Part shown: positions 42,730 through 51,504 of the stretch, piece after piece | Position numbering within the stretch: position 1 is the stretch's first letter | Layout of the letters: each line of letters opens with the position of its first letter | Source of the DNA: an uncultured Caldimonas sp. | GTDB taxonomy: Bacteria; Pseudomonadota; Gammaproteobacteria; Burkholderiales; Burkholderiaceae | Assembly: GCF_946480305.1 (NCBI RefSeq) | Contig: NZ_CAMLJQ010000008.1 | Coordinates: 1-64,000 of the forward strand | Direction of reading: 5' to 3' | Length of the DNA stretch: 64,000 bases | Notes under the pieces: generated by a model | Databases searched by the model: none | The model's input: the letters and a program-made list of their open reading frames with translations, nothing else | What the model was told of the DNA's origin: nothing | Translations under genes and position numbers: made by a program

Positions 42730-43434
42730 TCAATGCGGCTCGGCTTCCGCGTCCTGCGCGTTGGCCTGCCGCAGTGCCTTCAAGCGCTTGCGCAGTTCGA
42801 TCTCGGTCGGGTCGATCGGTGGTTTGCCGGCGCGCTTGCGTTCGTTGGCCACGCGCTTGCGCAGGTCCTCGACCTGCTGCATCTGCAGCCGGATGAAATT
42901 GGCCACGTTCTCGACCCGGCCCAAGCCGCCGGGCAGCCCGGTGCGCGGCAGCTTCACCGCCTTGCCGTCATCCGTCTCCAGCGCCAGGTAGCACACACCG
43001 AGCGGGCCGAGGAGGCTCTTTTCGGTCACGTGCACCTCCACCAACTTGGAGATGGGCACGCGGCGGGCCGAATGCTGCCAGCCGCGCCGCCACGTCACGA
43101 ACTTCACGCTGGCGGCCACGCGTTCCCAGGTCCACAGATCCCAGGCGAGCGCGCCCAGCCATGCCAGTGCCGCAAGGCCGAGCAGCCAGGTCATGTCGAA
43201 GCTGAAAGCCGACCACGTCAAGGCGCCGGCGGCGAGCAGTGCCAGCCAGAGCGGGACCAGATCCTTCTCGCCCGGCGTCCACAGGGAGCGCTCGTAGAGG
43301 AAGGAGTCCATGTGCTCGCCCGACAGCGGCGCGGCCGACAGCAAGACGGCGCGCGTTATGCGCACGACCAGCTGCTCGAGCAGCACGGCGCCTGCGATGC
43401 AGGCCAGCAGGGCGGCGAATTCGGTGGGGGTCAT
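42730..43434 (-). CDS. Membrane protein of unknown function
   Basis: A 234-residue protein. An N-terminal helix (FAALLACIAGAVLLEQLVV), two more helices (VPLWLALLAAGALTWSAF and MTWLLGLAALAWLGALAWDLW) and then a soluble domain with VPISKLVEVHVTEKSLLGPLGVCYLALETDDGKAVKLPRTG, resembling a PH-like or bacterial pleckstrin-type fold, and a charged coiled tail. I do not recognise a named family. It stands alone between two other minus-strand genes, 26 bases after murU. Confidence 0.75.
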   Translation of the reverse strand: MTPTEFAALLACIAGAVLLEQLVVRITRAVLLSAAPLSGEHMDSFLYERSLWTPGEKDLVPLWLALLAAGALTWSAFSFDMTWLLGLAALAWLGALAWDLWTWERVAASVKFVTWRRGWQHSARRVPISKLVEVHVTEKSLLGPLGVCYLALETDDGKAVKLPRTGLPGGLGRVENVANFIRLQMQQVEDLRKRVANERKRAGKPPIDPTEIELRKRLKALRQANAQDAEAEPH

Positions 43435-43460
43435 CGCGGCTCCAGTCTTCAGTGAGGGCC

Positions 43461-44192
43461 TCAGGCCGATGGCGAGCGGCCTTCGTCGAGCGCGGCGTTC
43501 AGCGCGTCGAGCTGGGCAGGCGTGCCGACGTTTTCCCAGCGGCCCAGGTAGCGCTCGACACCGATACGCCGCTGCCGCATGCCGTCATACAGTCGGGGGC
43601 CGAGCGGTGCGCGGGTGCCGGGCGCGATGTCGGCGCAGAGTTCGGCGCGCAGCAGGGCCAGATTGCTGTAGGTCCAGCGCTTGCCGTCCGCGCCGGTCCC
43701 GTCGGCCAGCCCCAGGCCGCCGGCGCCGATGCCGAAATCGCCGTCGGGATGGAAGGCCGGGTTGGGGACCAGCCACAGGTGGGCCAGGTGGTCGCCCTCG
43801 GCGAAGCGTTGCGCCACGCCGGCGTCGAAGCGGAAGTCCGGGGCGTAGATGTCGCCTGAGACGACCCAGAAGCTGTCGCCCAGCCATGGCAGCGCCTTCG
43901 CGATGCCGCCGGCCGTTTCCAGTGCGCTGCCGTGGTCGCGGCCTTCCATCGAATAGTGCAGCTTCAGGCCCCAGCGTGAGCCATCGCCCAGCGTGGCGGG
44001 GATCTGCTCCTCGAGCCAGGCCGCGTTGACGACCACTTCCTCGACGCCGTCGCGCGCCAGCGCTTCCAGGTGCCAGACGATCATCGGCTTGCCGGCCACC
44101 GGCAGCAGTGGCTTGGGCGTGTGGTCGGTCAGCGGGCGCATGCGCTCGCCGCGACCGGCGGCCAGCACGATGGCCTTGAGGTTCTTGCTCAT
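43461..44192 (-). CDS. murU: N-acetylmuramate alpha-1-phosphate uridylyltransferase
   Basis: A 243-residue sugar-nucleotidyltransferase. AIVLAAGRGERMRPLTDHTPKPLLPVAGKPMIVW is the diphosphate-binding signature; VVSGDIYAPDF carries the metal-binding Asp, and GRWENVGTPAQLDALN closes the domain. MurU makes UDP-MurNAc from recycled MurNAc-1-P and bypasses fosfomycin-sensitive MurA. The partner kinase amgK is not adjacent here, which lowers the certainty over other pyrophosphorylase-like enzymes a little. Confidence 0.85.
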   Translation of the reverse strand: MSKNLKAIVLAAGRGERMRPLTDHTPKPLLPVAGKPMIVWHLEALARDGVEEVVVNAAWLEEQIPATLGDGSRWGLKLHYSMEGRDHGSALETAGGIAKALPWLGDSFWVVSGDIYAPDFRFDAGVAQRFAEGDHLAHLWLVPNPAFHPDGDFGIGAGGLGLADGTGADGKRWTYSNLALLRAELCADIAPGTRAPLGPRLYDGMRQRRIGVERYLGRWENVGTPAQLDALNAALDEGRSPSA

Positions 44193-44318
44193 GCAACTCC
44201 GTTTGCCGGGGCGTTCGCTGATTTCAATCAGGTTCCCGGTTCGCAGACGATTATCGGCGCGCCTTTACAATCCGGGGTTCCTCTCAACCCCTACGCACCC
44301 CCGATCCCCTGGTTGGAT

Positions 44319-44342
44319 TGAGACTTTTTTGGGGGTGTCTCA
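44319..44342 (+). promoter_or_regulatory. Inverted repeat before the transketolase start
   Basis: TGAGAC (44319-44324) and GTCTCA (44337-44342) flank a 12-base T6/G5 spacer, ending 12 bases before the ATG. It could be an operator or a small leader hairpin. The run of T on the 5' side of the G run is not the order of a terminator for plus-strand transcription. Confidence 0.3.
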
Positions 44343-44354
44343 GACAGGTTCCGC

Positions 44355-46373
44355 ATGGCCGACACGACCCTGATGGCCAACGCAATCCGTGCGTTGGCGA
44401 TGGATGCAGTACAACAAGCCAATTCCGGCCATCCGGGTGCCCCGATGGGCATGGCCGAGATCGCCGTGGCGCTGTGGAGCCGCCACCTGCGCCACAACCC
44501 CACCAATCCGCACTGGATCGACCGCGACCGCTTCGTGCTGTCCAACGGCCACGGCTCCATGCTGATCTACGCGCTGTTGCACCTGACCGGCTACGACCTG
44601 CCGATCGAAGAGATCAAGGCCTTCCGCCAGATGCACAGCAAGACGCCGGGGCACCCCGAAGTGGGCATCACCCCGGGCGTCGAAACCACCACCGGCCCGC
44701 TGGGCCAGGGCATCACCAACGGCGTCGGCATGGCGCTGGCCGAGAAGCTGCTGGCGCAGGAATACAACCGCCCCGGCTACGACATCGTCAACCATCACAC
44801 CTACGTGTTCCTGGGCGACGGCTGCCTGATGGAAGGCATCAGCCACGAGGCCTGCGCGCTGGCCGGCGCCTGGAAGCTGAACAAGCTGATCGCGCTGTAC
44901 GACGACAACGGCATCTCGATCGACGGCCAGGTGGCGCCGTGGTTCATCGACGACACGCCCAAGCGCTTCGAAGCGTATGGCTGGAACGTGATCGGCCCGG
45001 TCGATGGCCATGACGTGCAGGCGGTGGACGAGGCCATTGCCCGGGCCAAGCTGAGCGCCGACAAGCCCACGCTGATCGTCTGCAAGACCATCATCGGCAA
45101 GGGTGCGCCCACGCGGGCCGGCACCGCCAAGGCGCACGGCGAGGCGCTCGGCTCGGAAGAGATCCGCGGCACGCGCGAAGCGCTGGGTTGGCCGCACGAG
45201 CCCTTCGTGGTGCCGCAGGCGGCGTACGACGCCTGGGACGGCAAGGCCCGCGGTGCGACGCACGAGCAGGCGTGGAACACGCTGTTCGAAGGCTATCGCC
45301 GCGAGCATCCGCAGCTGGCCGCCGAGCTGGAGCGCCGCATGAAGGGCGAGCTGCCGAAGCACTTCGCGCAGGTCGCGGTCGACACCGCGGTGGGTATGCA
45401 CGCCAAGGCCGAAACGGTCGCCAGCCGCAAGGCCAGCCAGATGGCCCTGGAAGCCTTCACCGCCGAGCTGCCCGAGCTGCTGGGCGGCTCCGCCGACCTG
45501 ACCGGCTCCAACCTGACCAACACCAAGTCGACGCCGGCGCTGCGCTTCGACGAGAACGGCCAGTCCAACGGCGGGCGTCACATCAACTACGGCGTGCGCG
45601 AGTTCGGCATGGCCGCCATCATGAACGGCGTCGCGCTGCATGGCGGCTACATCCCCTACGGCGGCACCTTCCTGACGTTCAGCGACTACTCGCGCAACGC
45701 CATCCGCATGGCCGCGCTGATGAAGCAGCGCGTGATCCACGTCTTCACGCACGACTCCATCGGCCTGGGCGAAGACGGCCCCACGCACCAGTCGGTCGAG
45801 CACGCGTCGTCGCTGCGCCTGATTCCCAACCTCGACGTGTGGCGCCCCGCCGACACGGCCGAGACAGCCGTGGCCTGGGCCTGCGCGATCGAAAGCCGCG
45901 ACCGCCCCAGCGCGCTGCTGCTGAGCCGCCAGAACCTGCCCTATGCGCCGAAGGCCGGGCTGGAAGACATCTCCAAGGGCGCCTACGTGCTGGCCGAGCC
46001 GGCCGAAGTGGGCCTCAAGAAGAAGGCGCAGGCCGTGATCATCGCGACCGGCTCCGAGGTGCAGCTGGCCCTGCACGCGCAGGCGCAACTGGCGGTGCAG
46101 GGCATCGCGGTGCGCGTGGTGTCGATGCCGTCGACCACCGTGTTCGATCGCCAGGGCGCCGAGTACAAGCGCTCGGTGCTGCCGGAGGGTGTGCCGCGCA
46201 TCGCGGTCGAGGCCGGCGTCACCGATTTCTGGTGGAAGTACCGCGTGGATGCCGTCGTCGGCATCGACACGTATGGCGAATCGGCGCCGGCCGGCGTGCT
46301 GTTCAAGCACTTCGGCTTCACGGCCGAGAACGTGGCCGACACCGTGCGCGTGGTGCTCGGCAAGAAGCGTTAA
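44355..46373 (+). CDS. tkt: Transketolase
   Basis: A 672-residue thiamine-diphosphate enzyme of the pentose phosphate (and, where present, Calvin) pathway. Diagnostic segments include [28 protein letters not shown], the GDG cofactor motif in [21 protein letters not shown], the histidine-rich substrate pocket (HTYVF, DGHD), and the pyrimidine domain [25 protein letters not shown]. Full length. The gap gene follows after a strong hairpin, a common betaproteobacterial arrangement. Confidence 0.97.
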   Translation: MADTTLMANAIRALAMDAVQQANSGHPGAPMGMAEIAVALWSRHLRHNPTNPHWIDRDRFVLSNGHGSMLIYALLHLTGYDLPIEEIKAFRQMHSKTPGHPEVGITPGVETTTGPLGQGITNGVGMALAEKLLAQEYNRPGYDIVNHHTYVFLGDGCLMEGISHEACALAGAWKLNKLIALYDDNGISIDGQVAPWFIDDTPKRFEAYGWNVIGPVDGHDVQAVDEAIARAKLSADKPTLIVCKTIIGKGAPTRAGTAKAHGEALGSEEIRGTREALGWPHEPFVVPQAAYDAWDGKARGATHEQAWNTLFEGYRREHPQLAAELERRMKGELPKHFAQVAVDTAVGMHAKAETVASRKASQMALEAFTAELPELLGGSADLTGSNLTNTKSTPALRFDENGQSNGGRHINYGVREFGMAAIMNGVALHGGYIPYGGTFLTFSDYSRNAIRMAALMKQRVIHVFTHDSIGLGEDGPTHQSVEHASSLRLIPNLDVWRPADTAETAVAWACAIESRDRPSALLLSRQNLPYAPKAGLEDISKGAYVLAEPAEVGLKKKAQAVIIATGSEVQLALHAQAQLAVQGIAVRVVSMPSTTVFDRQGAEYKRSVLPEGVPRIAVEAGVTDFWWKYRVDAVVGIDTYGESAPAGVLFKHFGFTAENVADTVRVVLGKKR

Positions 46374-46384
46374 TCGATAGCGGC

Positions 46385-46414
46385 GTGCCCGGGCGGCAGG
46401 CGCCGCCCGGGCAC
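46385..46414 (+). other. Perfect 13-bp hairpin between tkt and gap
   Basis: GTGCCCGGGCGGC (46385-46397) pairs fully with GCCGCCCGGGCAC (46402-46414) across a 4-base AGGC loop. It begins 11 bases after the tkt stop and no T run follows. It may stabilise the 3' end of tkt mRNA, act as a weak terminator or mark a processing site between two genes needed in different amounts. Confidence 0.7.
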
Positions 46415-46454
46415 TGCTGAAGCAAGTTGACTGTCATCACAGGAGAAACGAGAC

Positions 46455-47465
46455 ATGACCATCAAAGTTGCCATCAACGGGTACGGCCGCATCGGCCGCA
46501 ACGTCCTGCGCGCCCACTATGAAGGCGGCAAGAAGCACGACATCCAGATCGTTGCCATCAACGACCTGGGCGACCCCAAGACCAACGCCCACCTGACCAA
46601 GTACGACACGGCGCACGGCCCCTTCCCCGGCGAGGTGAGCGTCGATGGCGACTACATGATCGTCAACGGCGACAAGATCCGCGTGTTGGCCAACCGCAAC
46701 CCGGCCGAGCTGCCCTGGGGCGAGCTGGGCGTGGACGTGGTGATGGAATGCACCGGCTTCTTCACGACCAAGGAAAAGGCCAGCGCGCACCTGAAGGGCG
46801 GCGCCAAGAAGGTCATCATCTCCGCACCCGGTGGCAAGGACGTCGACGCCACCATCGTCTACGGCGTCAACCACAACGTGCTGAAGGGCACCGACACGGT
46901 CATCTCCAACGCCAGCTGCACCACCAACTGCCTGGCACCGCTGGTCAAGCCGCTGCACGAGAAGATCGGCGTCGAAACCGGCCTGATGACGACCATCCAC
47001 GCCTACACCAACGACCAGGTGCTGACGGACGTCTACCACGAAGACCTGCGTCGCGCCCGCAGCGCCACGCAGAGCATGATCCCGACCAAGACCGGCGCGG
47101 CTGCCGCGGTCGGCCTGGTAATGCCCGAGCTGAACGGCAAGCTGGACGGCTTCGCGATCCGCGTGCCGACCATCAACGTGTCCATCGTCGACCTGAGCTT
47201 CATTGCCAAGCGCGACACCACCGTCGAAGAAGTCAACCAGATCCTGAAGGCCGCGTCCGAAGGCGAGCTGAAGGGCATCCTCGGCTACAACACGGCCCCG
47301 CTGGTCAGCGTGGACTTCAACCACAACCCGGCCTCGTCGACTTTCGACGCCACCCTGACCAAGGTCAGCGGCCGCCTGGTGAAAGTGTCGAGCTGGTACG
47401 ACAACGAGTGGGGCTTCAGCAACCGCATGCTGGACACCACCGTGGCCCTGATGGCTGCCAAGTAA
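46455..47465 (+). CDS. gap: Glyceraldehyde-3-phosphate dehydrogenase, type I
   Basis: A 336-residue enzyme. NAD-binding start ([17 protein letters not shown]), catalytic Cys in [13 protein letters not shown] and the conserved [15 protein letters not shown] near the end are all intact. Asp in AINDLGD at the cofactor site indicates NAD preference. An AGGAGA ribosome site precedes the ATG. A good terminator follows, so it ends the tkt-gap unit. Confidence 0.97.
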   Translation: MTIKVAINGYGRIGRNVLRAHYEGGKKHDIQIVAINDLGDPKTNAHLTKYDTAHGPFPGEVSVDGDYMIVNGDKIRVLANRNPAELPWGELGVDVVMECTGFFTTKEKASAHLKGGAKKVIISAPGGKDVDATIVYGVNHNVLKGTDTVISNASCTTNCLAPLVKPLHEKIGVETGLMTTIHAYTNDQVLTDVYHEDLRRARSATQSMIPTKTGAAAAVGLVMPELNGKLDGFAIRVPTINVSIVDLSFIAKRDTTVEEVNQILKAASEGELKGILGYNTAPLVSVDFNHNPASSTFDATLTKVSGRLVKVSSWYDNEWGFSNRMLDTTVALMAAK

Positions 47466-47495
47466 GCGTGCGCAAGACGCACCTCGCGTCGGTGG

Positions 47496-47518
47496 AAAAG
47501 GCCCGTTCGGGCCTTTTT
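47496..47518 (+). terminator. Intrinsic terminator after gap
   Basis: GGCCCG (47500-47505) pairs with CGGGCC (47508-47513) across a 2-base loop. Four A before the stem pair with part of the following five T (47514-47518), so it may also work in the opposite direction. It lies 31 bases after the stop of gap. Confidence 0.88.
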
Positions 47519-47670
47519 CTATTTGCGCGGCGCACGAAACTTGCCAAGATCGTGCGTTTGCCCCCACGTCAGCCCGCTTGAATCGTCCTGCCAAGGTTTC
47601 GTTCGAAACCTCCGGTGAGCAGAGCAGGCCCGGCGCATTTGCGACGTCGGTGTCCATCACATAATGGGTC

Positions 47671-49311
47671 ATGTTGTCGACGATGTATCGAACTTTCTGC
47701 GCCGGCCTGCTGCTTTCGCTCACCGGTCTTGTCCACGCCCAGACTGCCACCGCACCCAAGCCCGCTGAGCCCGCCTACGGCCTCATCGTCAAGCTGAAAG
47801 GGGAAAGCACGGCACGTACGGTGACGGAGCGCGAGGCCCCTCAGCAGGTCCGCGAGCGCCTCGCCAAGGTGTTCCGCGGCAAGTCCTTCCCGCTCGACGG
47901 CGTGCGCGAAACGGGTGCCGGCCTGCAGCTCGTGCACTGGAACCGCCCGTTGACCGGCGACGAGGCCGGACGGCTGCTGGATGAATTGAGCCGCGACCCG
48001 GACGTCGAATGGGCGGTGCCCAACGTGCGCGAGAAGCGCCTGCAGGCGACGCCGAACGATCCCCGCTACAGCGAGCAGTGGTGGCTCAGCGCACACCCCC
48101 TTGATACCGCGTCCCGCGGTGTGCCGAACGTTGCGTCGGCCTGGGCGGCCACCACGGGCGCTGCGATCAACGTCGCGGTGCTCGATACCGGTCTGGTACG
48201 CACGCACCCCGACCTTGCGGGCTCACGGTTCGCGACCGGCTACGACATGGTCACGAACGAGGGCGGGCTCTCCGGCGACGGGGACGGCCGCGATGCCGAC
48301 TTCTCCGACCCGGGTGACAGCGTCACTGCAGGGCAGTGCGGGTCCGGCTCGCTGGCCGACGACAGTTCCTGGCACGGATCGCGCATCGCCGGACAGATCG
48401 GCGCCCTCACCAACAACGGCATCGGCGTGGCATCGATCAACCGCGCGTCTCAGGTCGTGACGGTCCGGGTGGCCGGCAAGTGCGGCGCCTTGGTCAGCGA
48501 CATCCTCGATGGCATGCGCTGGGCAGCCGGGCTTTCGGTGACGGGCCTGCCTGCAAATCCTCATCCGGCGCGCATCATCAACCTGAGTTTCGGCGGCGGA
48601 TCGACCGACTGCCGACCCTACCAGGGCACGATCGACACGCTCGTGTCTCGAGGGGTGCTGGTGATTGCCGCCGCGGGCAACGAGGACGGAGCGGTTGCAA
48701 GGCCCGCGCGCTGCCCCGGCGTGCTCGCGGTGGGGGCCGTCAACCGGGACGGCTTCAAGACGTACTACGCCAACATGGGGCCGGAGGTCGGCATCACGAC
48801 CGTCGGCGGAGATCCTGAAGAACTGGGAGCTCTGGGTCCGTTGGTGGCGGACGGTGGCATCTGGACGGTCACGAACAACGGCACCACCAGTCCCGGTTCG
48901 CACGGGTATGGCGAGGCTTACGGCACCAGCTTCTCGACCCCGATCGTGGCAGGCGTGGCCACGCTGATGCTCTCCATCAACCCGCAACTGACGATCGACC
49001 AGATCGTGCACGGGCTGCAATACACCAGCCGTCCGCATGTGAGCACGAGCAGCCACGCCTCGTTGCGCCTGTGCGACGCCCGCCGGGCACAAGGACGCTG
49101 CTACTGCACCACGCTGACCTGCGGGGCCGGCCTGCTCGATGCCGAAGCGGCCCTGGCCTACGCTGCGGCACCGCAAAACTACCCGCCGGCGCCGAAGTTC
49201 GGCGAGGTGGACGATGGCGGTGGTGGCGGCGCGCTGGGATGGCCGTGGCTGGTGGCACTCGCCTTGGCGGCTGCACTGGTCGTGCGCCGCAGGGGGCCTC
49301 AGCAGCGCTGA
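47671..49311 (+). CDS. Secreted subtilisin-like (S8) protease with GlyGly-CTERM tail
   Basis: A 546-residue precursor. Signal peptide to about residue 23, an I9-type propeptide (about 36-120), then the S8 domain with Asp172 (AVLDTG), His235 (SSWHGSRIAG), oxyanion Asn337 (AAAGNED) and Ser420 (GTSFSTPIVAG). The end has a run of Gly (DDGGGGGALG), one hydrophobic helix (WPWLVALALAAALVV) and RRR: the GlyGly-CTERM design recognised by rhombosortase and type II secretion. Eight or so cysteines suggest disulfides. Start 47671 or 47683. Confidence 0.9.
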   Translation: MLSTMYRTFCAGLLLSLTGLVHAQTATAPKPAEPAYGLIVKLKGESTARTVTEREAPQQVRERLAKVFRGKSFPLDGVRETGAGLQLVHWNRPLTGDEAGRLLDELSRDPDVEWAVPNVREKRLQATPNDPRYSEQWWLSAHPLDTASRGVPNVASAWAATTGAAINVAVLDTGLVRTHPDLAGSRFATGYDMVTNEGGLSGDGDGRDADFSDPGDSVTAGQCGSGSLADDSSWHGSRIAGQIGALTNNGIGVASINRASQVVTVRVAGKCGALVSDILDGMRWAAGLSVTGLPANPHPARIINLSFGGGSTDCRPYQGTIDTLVSRGVLVIAAAGNEDGAVARPARCPGVLAVGAVNRDGFKTYYANMGPEVGITTVGGDPEELGALGPLVADGGIWTVTNNGTTSPGSHGYGEAYGTSFSTPIVAGVATLMLSINPQLTIDQIVHGLQYTSRPHVSTSSHASLRLCDARRAQGRCYCTTLTCGAGLLDAEAALAYAAAPQNYPPAPKFGEVDDGGGGGALGWPWLVALALAAALVVRRRGPQQR

Positions 49312-49321
49312 AAGCCGATCA

Positions 49322-49525
49322 TCACTGCACCGGGCTGCTCGCGGCACCCGGCGGTCGCGGCGCCGGGGTGCCGAGCCGGATCGCCTCCGGCCGTACCTGC
49401 TGCTGCAGGCGCTCCGGCTCGCGCTGGTGTGGCGGTGCCGAGACGATGCCCACGAGATACCCCTGCGTCCAGGCGTAGTAGCCGACGTTGGCCAGCAGCA
49501 GCACCAGGACCAGCAGCCTCAGCAT
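49322..49525 (-). CDS. Small membrane-anchored protein, SPOR-protein N-terminus-like
   Basis: A 67-residue protein with one membrane helix (LRLLVLVLLLANVGYYAWTQGYL) and a short periplasmic tail containing REPERLQQQVRPEAIRLGTP. This head resembles that of longer SPOR-domain proteins encoded after birA-coaX in Burkholderiales, but no SPOR domain follows, so it is either a short natural form or a truncated one. It overlaps the birA stop by 7 bases. Confidence 0.65.
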   Translation of the reverse strand: MLRLLVLVLLLANVGYYAWTQGYLVGIVSAPPHQREPERLQQQVRPEAIRLGTPAPRPPGAASSPVQ

Positions 49526-50307
49526 GGTCTCACGCTCACTTCCCCGCTTTCGATCGTGCGCATTCCGGCGGCAGTATGCACGAGCAGGCCGCCGTGCTCA
49601 TCGACGCCCATGGCCACGCCTTGCGGCACGTCGGGCTGCGTGGTCTGCACGGTACGGCCGCGCAGCAGGTCGCGCGCGGCGAAGCGCGCGGCGAACGGGC
49701 GGAAGCCTTCCGCTTCGAAGCCTTGCAGTGCCTGCCACAACGGCAACGCGATGCGCCCCAGCGCGGCGGGGGCGGTGAAGTGACCGTCCAGTTCCTGCAG
49801 CGCGGCCGTCAGGTTGCGCTGATCGGGCGGCACCGATTGCGCGCCGACGTTCAGCCCGATGCCGATGACCGCGTAGCGCGACGGCTCACCCGCCGTCACG
49901 GCCAGCGTCTCGATCAGGATGCCGCCCAGCTTGCGGCCGTTGCCGTGGTCGTCGATCAACCACAGGTCGTTCGGCCACTTCAGACGAATCTGCTGGTGCA
50001 GGGCTTCGGCCACGGCCACGCCGACCGCGAGCGACAGCCCCGCCCATTCCTTCGGTGCATAGGGCAGGCCGAGCGAGAACGTCAGCGAATCGCCCGGCGC
50101 CGACTGCCACTGGCGCCCGTGCCGGCCACGGCCGGCGGTCTGGTGCTCGGCCACCATCAGGCACGGGGAGGTGTCGCCTCGGCGGCCGCGTTCGAGCAGG
50201 TCGCTGTTGGTGGAGCCGGTCTGTGCCACCACCTCGACGCTGATGCCCGGCGCCAGCGGCTCAAGCTGTTCCCACAGGCGTTCGGCGGGCCACTGCAGCC
50301 GGGTCAT
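49519..50307 (-). CDS. birA: Biotin-[acetyl-CoA carboxylase] ligase
   Basis: A 262-residue ligase without the N-terminal DNA-binding domain. TGSTNSDLLERGRRGD, the biotin loop AEHQTAGRGRHGRQWQS, LKWPNDLWL and GRKLGGILIE are all present. It activates biotin and attaches it to the carboxylase carrier protein. The lack of a winged-helix domain means it should not be a repressor. coaX, often next in related genomes, is absent from this spot. Confidence 0.93.
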   Translation of the reverse strand: MTRLQWPAERLWEQLEPLAPGISVEVVAQTGSTNSDLLERGRRGDTSPCLMVAEHQTAGRGRHGRQWQSAPGDSLTFSLGLPYAPKEWAGLSLAVGVAVAEALHQQIRLKWPNDLWLIDDHGNGRKLGGILIETLAVTAGEPSRYAVIGIGLNVGAQSVPPDQRNLTAALQELDGHFTAPAALGRIALPLWQALQGFEAEGFRPFAARFAARDLLRGRTVQTTQPDVPQGVAMGVDEHGGLLVHTAAGMRTIESGEVSVRPC

Positions 50308-50324
50308 GGGTGCTCCCGCAGGGG

Positions 50325-50846
50325 TCAGCGCTTGGGGGCGAGCATCGTGCGGCGGCACTTCGGCGAGCCGCAGCGGCACTCGTATTCCTTCTTCAGCTTG
50401 GGCGTGTAGCGCTCGTCGATGATCAGGCCGTAGTCGTAGAAGAGCTCTTCACCGGGTTCGATGTCGCGCAGCGCCTTGATGAACACCCGCCCGTCGACCT
50501 CGTCGGCTTCGCAGTTGGGGTCGCAGGCGTGATTGATCCAGCGTGCCGCGTTGCCGCCGTACTTCGCATCGATGACGTGCTTGTCGTCGATGTGGAAATA
50601 GAACGTGTGGTGCGGATCCTTCGGGTCGTGCGGATGGCGGCGCAGCGCCTCCGGCCAGGTGATGACCTCGCCCTTGTATTCAATGATCGTGTCGCCCTCG
50701 GCGATGGGGGCCACCGCGAACACACCCTTGCCGTGCACGCCCGATCGGCGCACCTGGATGCGACGGCCCGCGGAGGCGGTTTTGGCGGGGGTGGCCGCGG
50801 CTTGCTTGCGGCGCGCGGGGGCGGAAGACGACCGTGCTTGCGTCAT
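50325..50846 (-). CDS. SET-domain lysine methyltransferase-like protein
   Basis: A 173-residue protein: a basic Ala/Lys-rich start, then a SET domain (VRRSGVHGKGVFAVAPIAEGDTIIEYKGEVI; NAARWINHACDPNCEADEV; GEELFYDYG with the catalytic Tyr) and a post-SET zinc motif YECRCGSPKCRRTM. This is a complete eukaryote-like SET plus post-SET unit. Bacterial homologues are scattered; targets are mostly unknown and could be ribosomal or nucleoid proteins. An ATG at 50864 would add six residues. It is 17 bases before birA in the same direction. Confidence 0.88.
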   Translation of the reverse strand: MTQARSSSAPARRKQAAATPAKTASAGRRIQVRRSGVHGKGVFAVAPIAEGDTIIEYKGEVITWPEALRRHPHDPKDPHHTFYFHIDDKHVIDAKYGGNAARWINHACDPNCEADEVDGRVFIKALRDIEPGEELFYDYGLIIDERYTPKLKKEYECRCGSPKCRRTMLAPKR

Positions 50847-50873
50847 GGATGACTTTGGGTACATTGAAATTGA

Positions 50874-50902
50874 GCGCGCGCATGCGTGCGCGCACGCGCG
50901 TG
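50874..50902. other. 29-base alternating purine-pyrimidine tract (Z-DNA-prone)
   Basis: Every base from 50874 to 50902 alternates purine and pyrimidine, mainly GC with CA/TG steps, and contains a 14-bp palindrome GCGTGCGCGCACGC. Such tracts switch to Z-DNA under negative supercoiling. It lies in the 100 bases between the divergent SET-domain and TlpA-like genes, just where supercoils from both would gather. Confidence 0.9.
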
Positions 50903-50946
50903 AGAGCCGGCATTGTAGGCGGCCGCGTCGCGATGAAAGCCCTGCC

Positions 50947-51498
50947 ATGAAGATCGACGCTTCTGCTGCCGAACCGCTACCATGCGCCACGTTGCACCCG
51001 GACCCGGTGCGGCGGGCCTTGCTGGCCGGCGCGCTGGCGGCCCTCGGTTCGCTGGCCGCGGGCACGGCCGCTGCTCGGACGCTGCCACCCGTCGGCGCGG
51101 CGTTCAAGTTGCCGGACGTGCGCCTGGTCGGCGGCGGCCTGTACGGCGAATCGCAAGCGGCAGGCAAGGTCCTGGTGGTCTACTGGTGGGCCACCTGGTG
51201 CCCGTTCTGCGCCGTGCAGACGCCGCGCATCGACGCGCTGTGGCGCAAGCACCGGGAGCGGGGCCTGGAGTTGCTGACACTGTCGATCGACAAGCAGGAG
51301 TCGACGGTGCGGGAGTACCTGGCAGCCAAGGGTTATCGGTTTCCGGTCGTGATGCACACGCCGGCCCTGGCATCTGCCTTGCCGAAGCCGAAGGGCCTGC
51401 CGGTCACGCTGGTGCGCGGCCGGGATGGAAAGATCGTGTTCGCCGAAGCCGGAGAGCTGTTTCCGGAAGACATCGAAGGCTTCGAGAAATTTCTTTGA
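50947..51498 (+). CDS. TlpA/ResA-like thioredoxin-fold protein
   Basis: A 183-residue exported protein. A Tat-like signal (DPVRRALLAGALAALGSLAAGTAAART) is followed by a redoxin domain with the active site WATWCPFCAVQTPRID, cis-proline in KGLPVTLV and the usual C-terminal EDIEGFEKFL. It likely reduces periplasmic disulfides, for instance in cytochrome c maturation. topB begins 6 bases after its stop. Confidence 0.9.
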   Translation: MKIDASAAEPLPCATLHPDPVRRALLAGALAALGSLAAGTAAARTLPPVGAAFKLPDVRLVGGGLYGESQAAGKVLVVYWWATWCPFCAVQTPRIDALWRKHRERGLELLTLSIDKQESTVREYLAAKGYRFPVVMHTPALASALPKPKGLPVTLVRGRDGKIVFAEAGELFPEDIEGFEKFL

Positions 51499-51504
51499 GA
51501 GAAG

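Noticed and set aside
44319..44342. T6/G5 segment before tkt considered as an intrinsic terminator
   Set aside because: The T run lies inside the loop and precedes the 3' arm, so it lacks the stem-then-U order on either strand; it is kept only as a weak possible operator.
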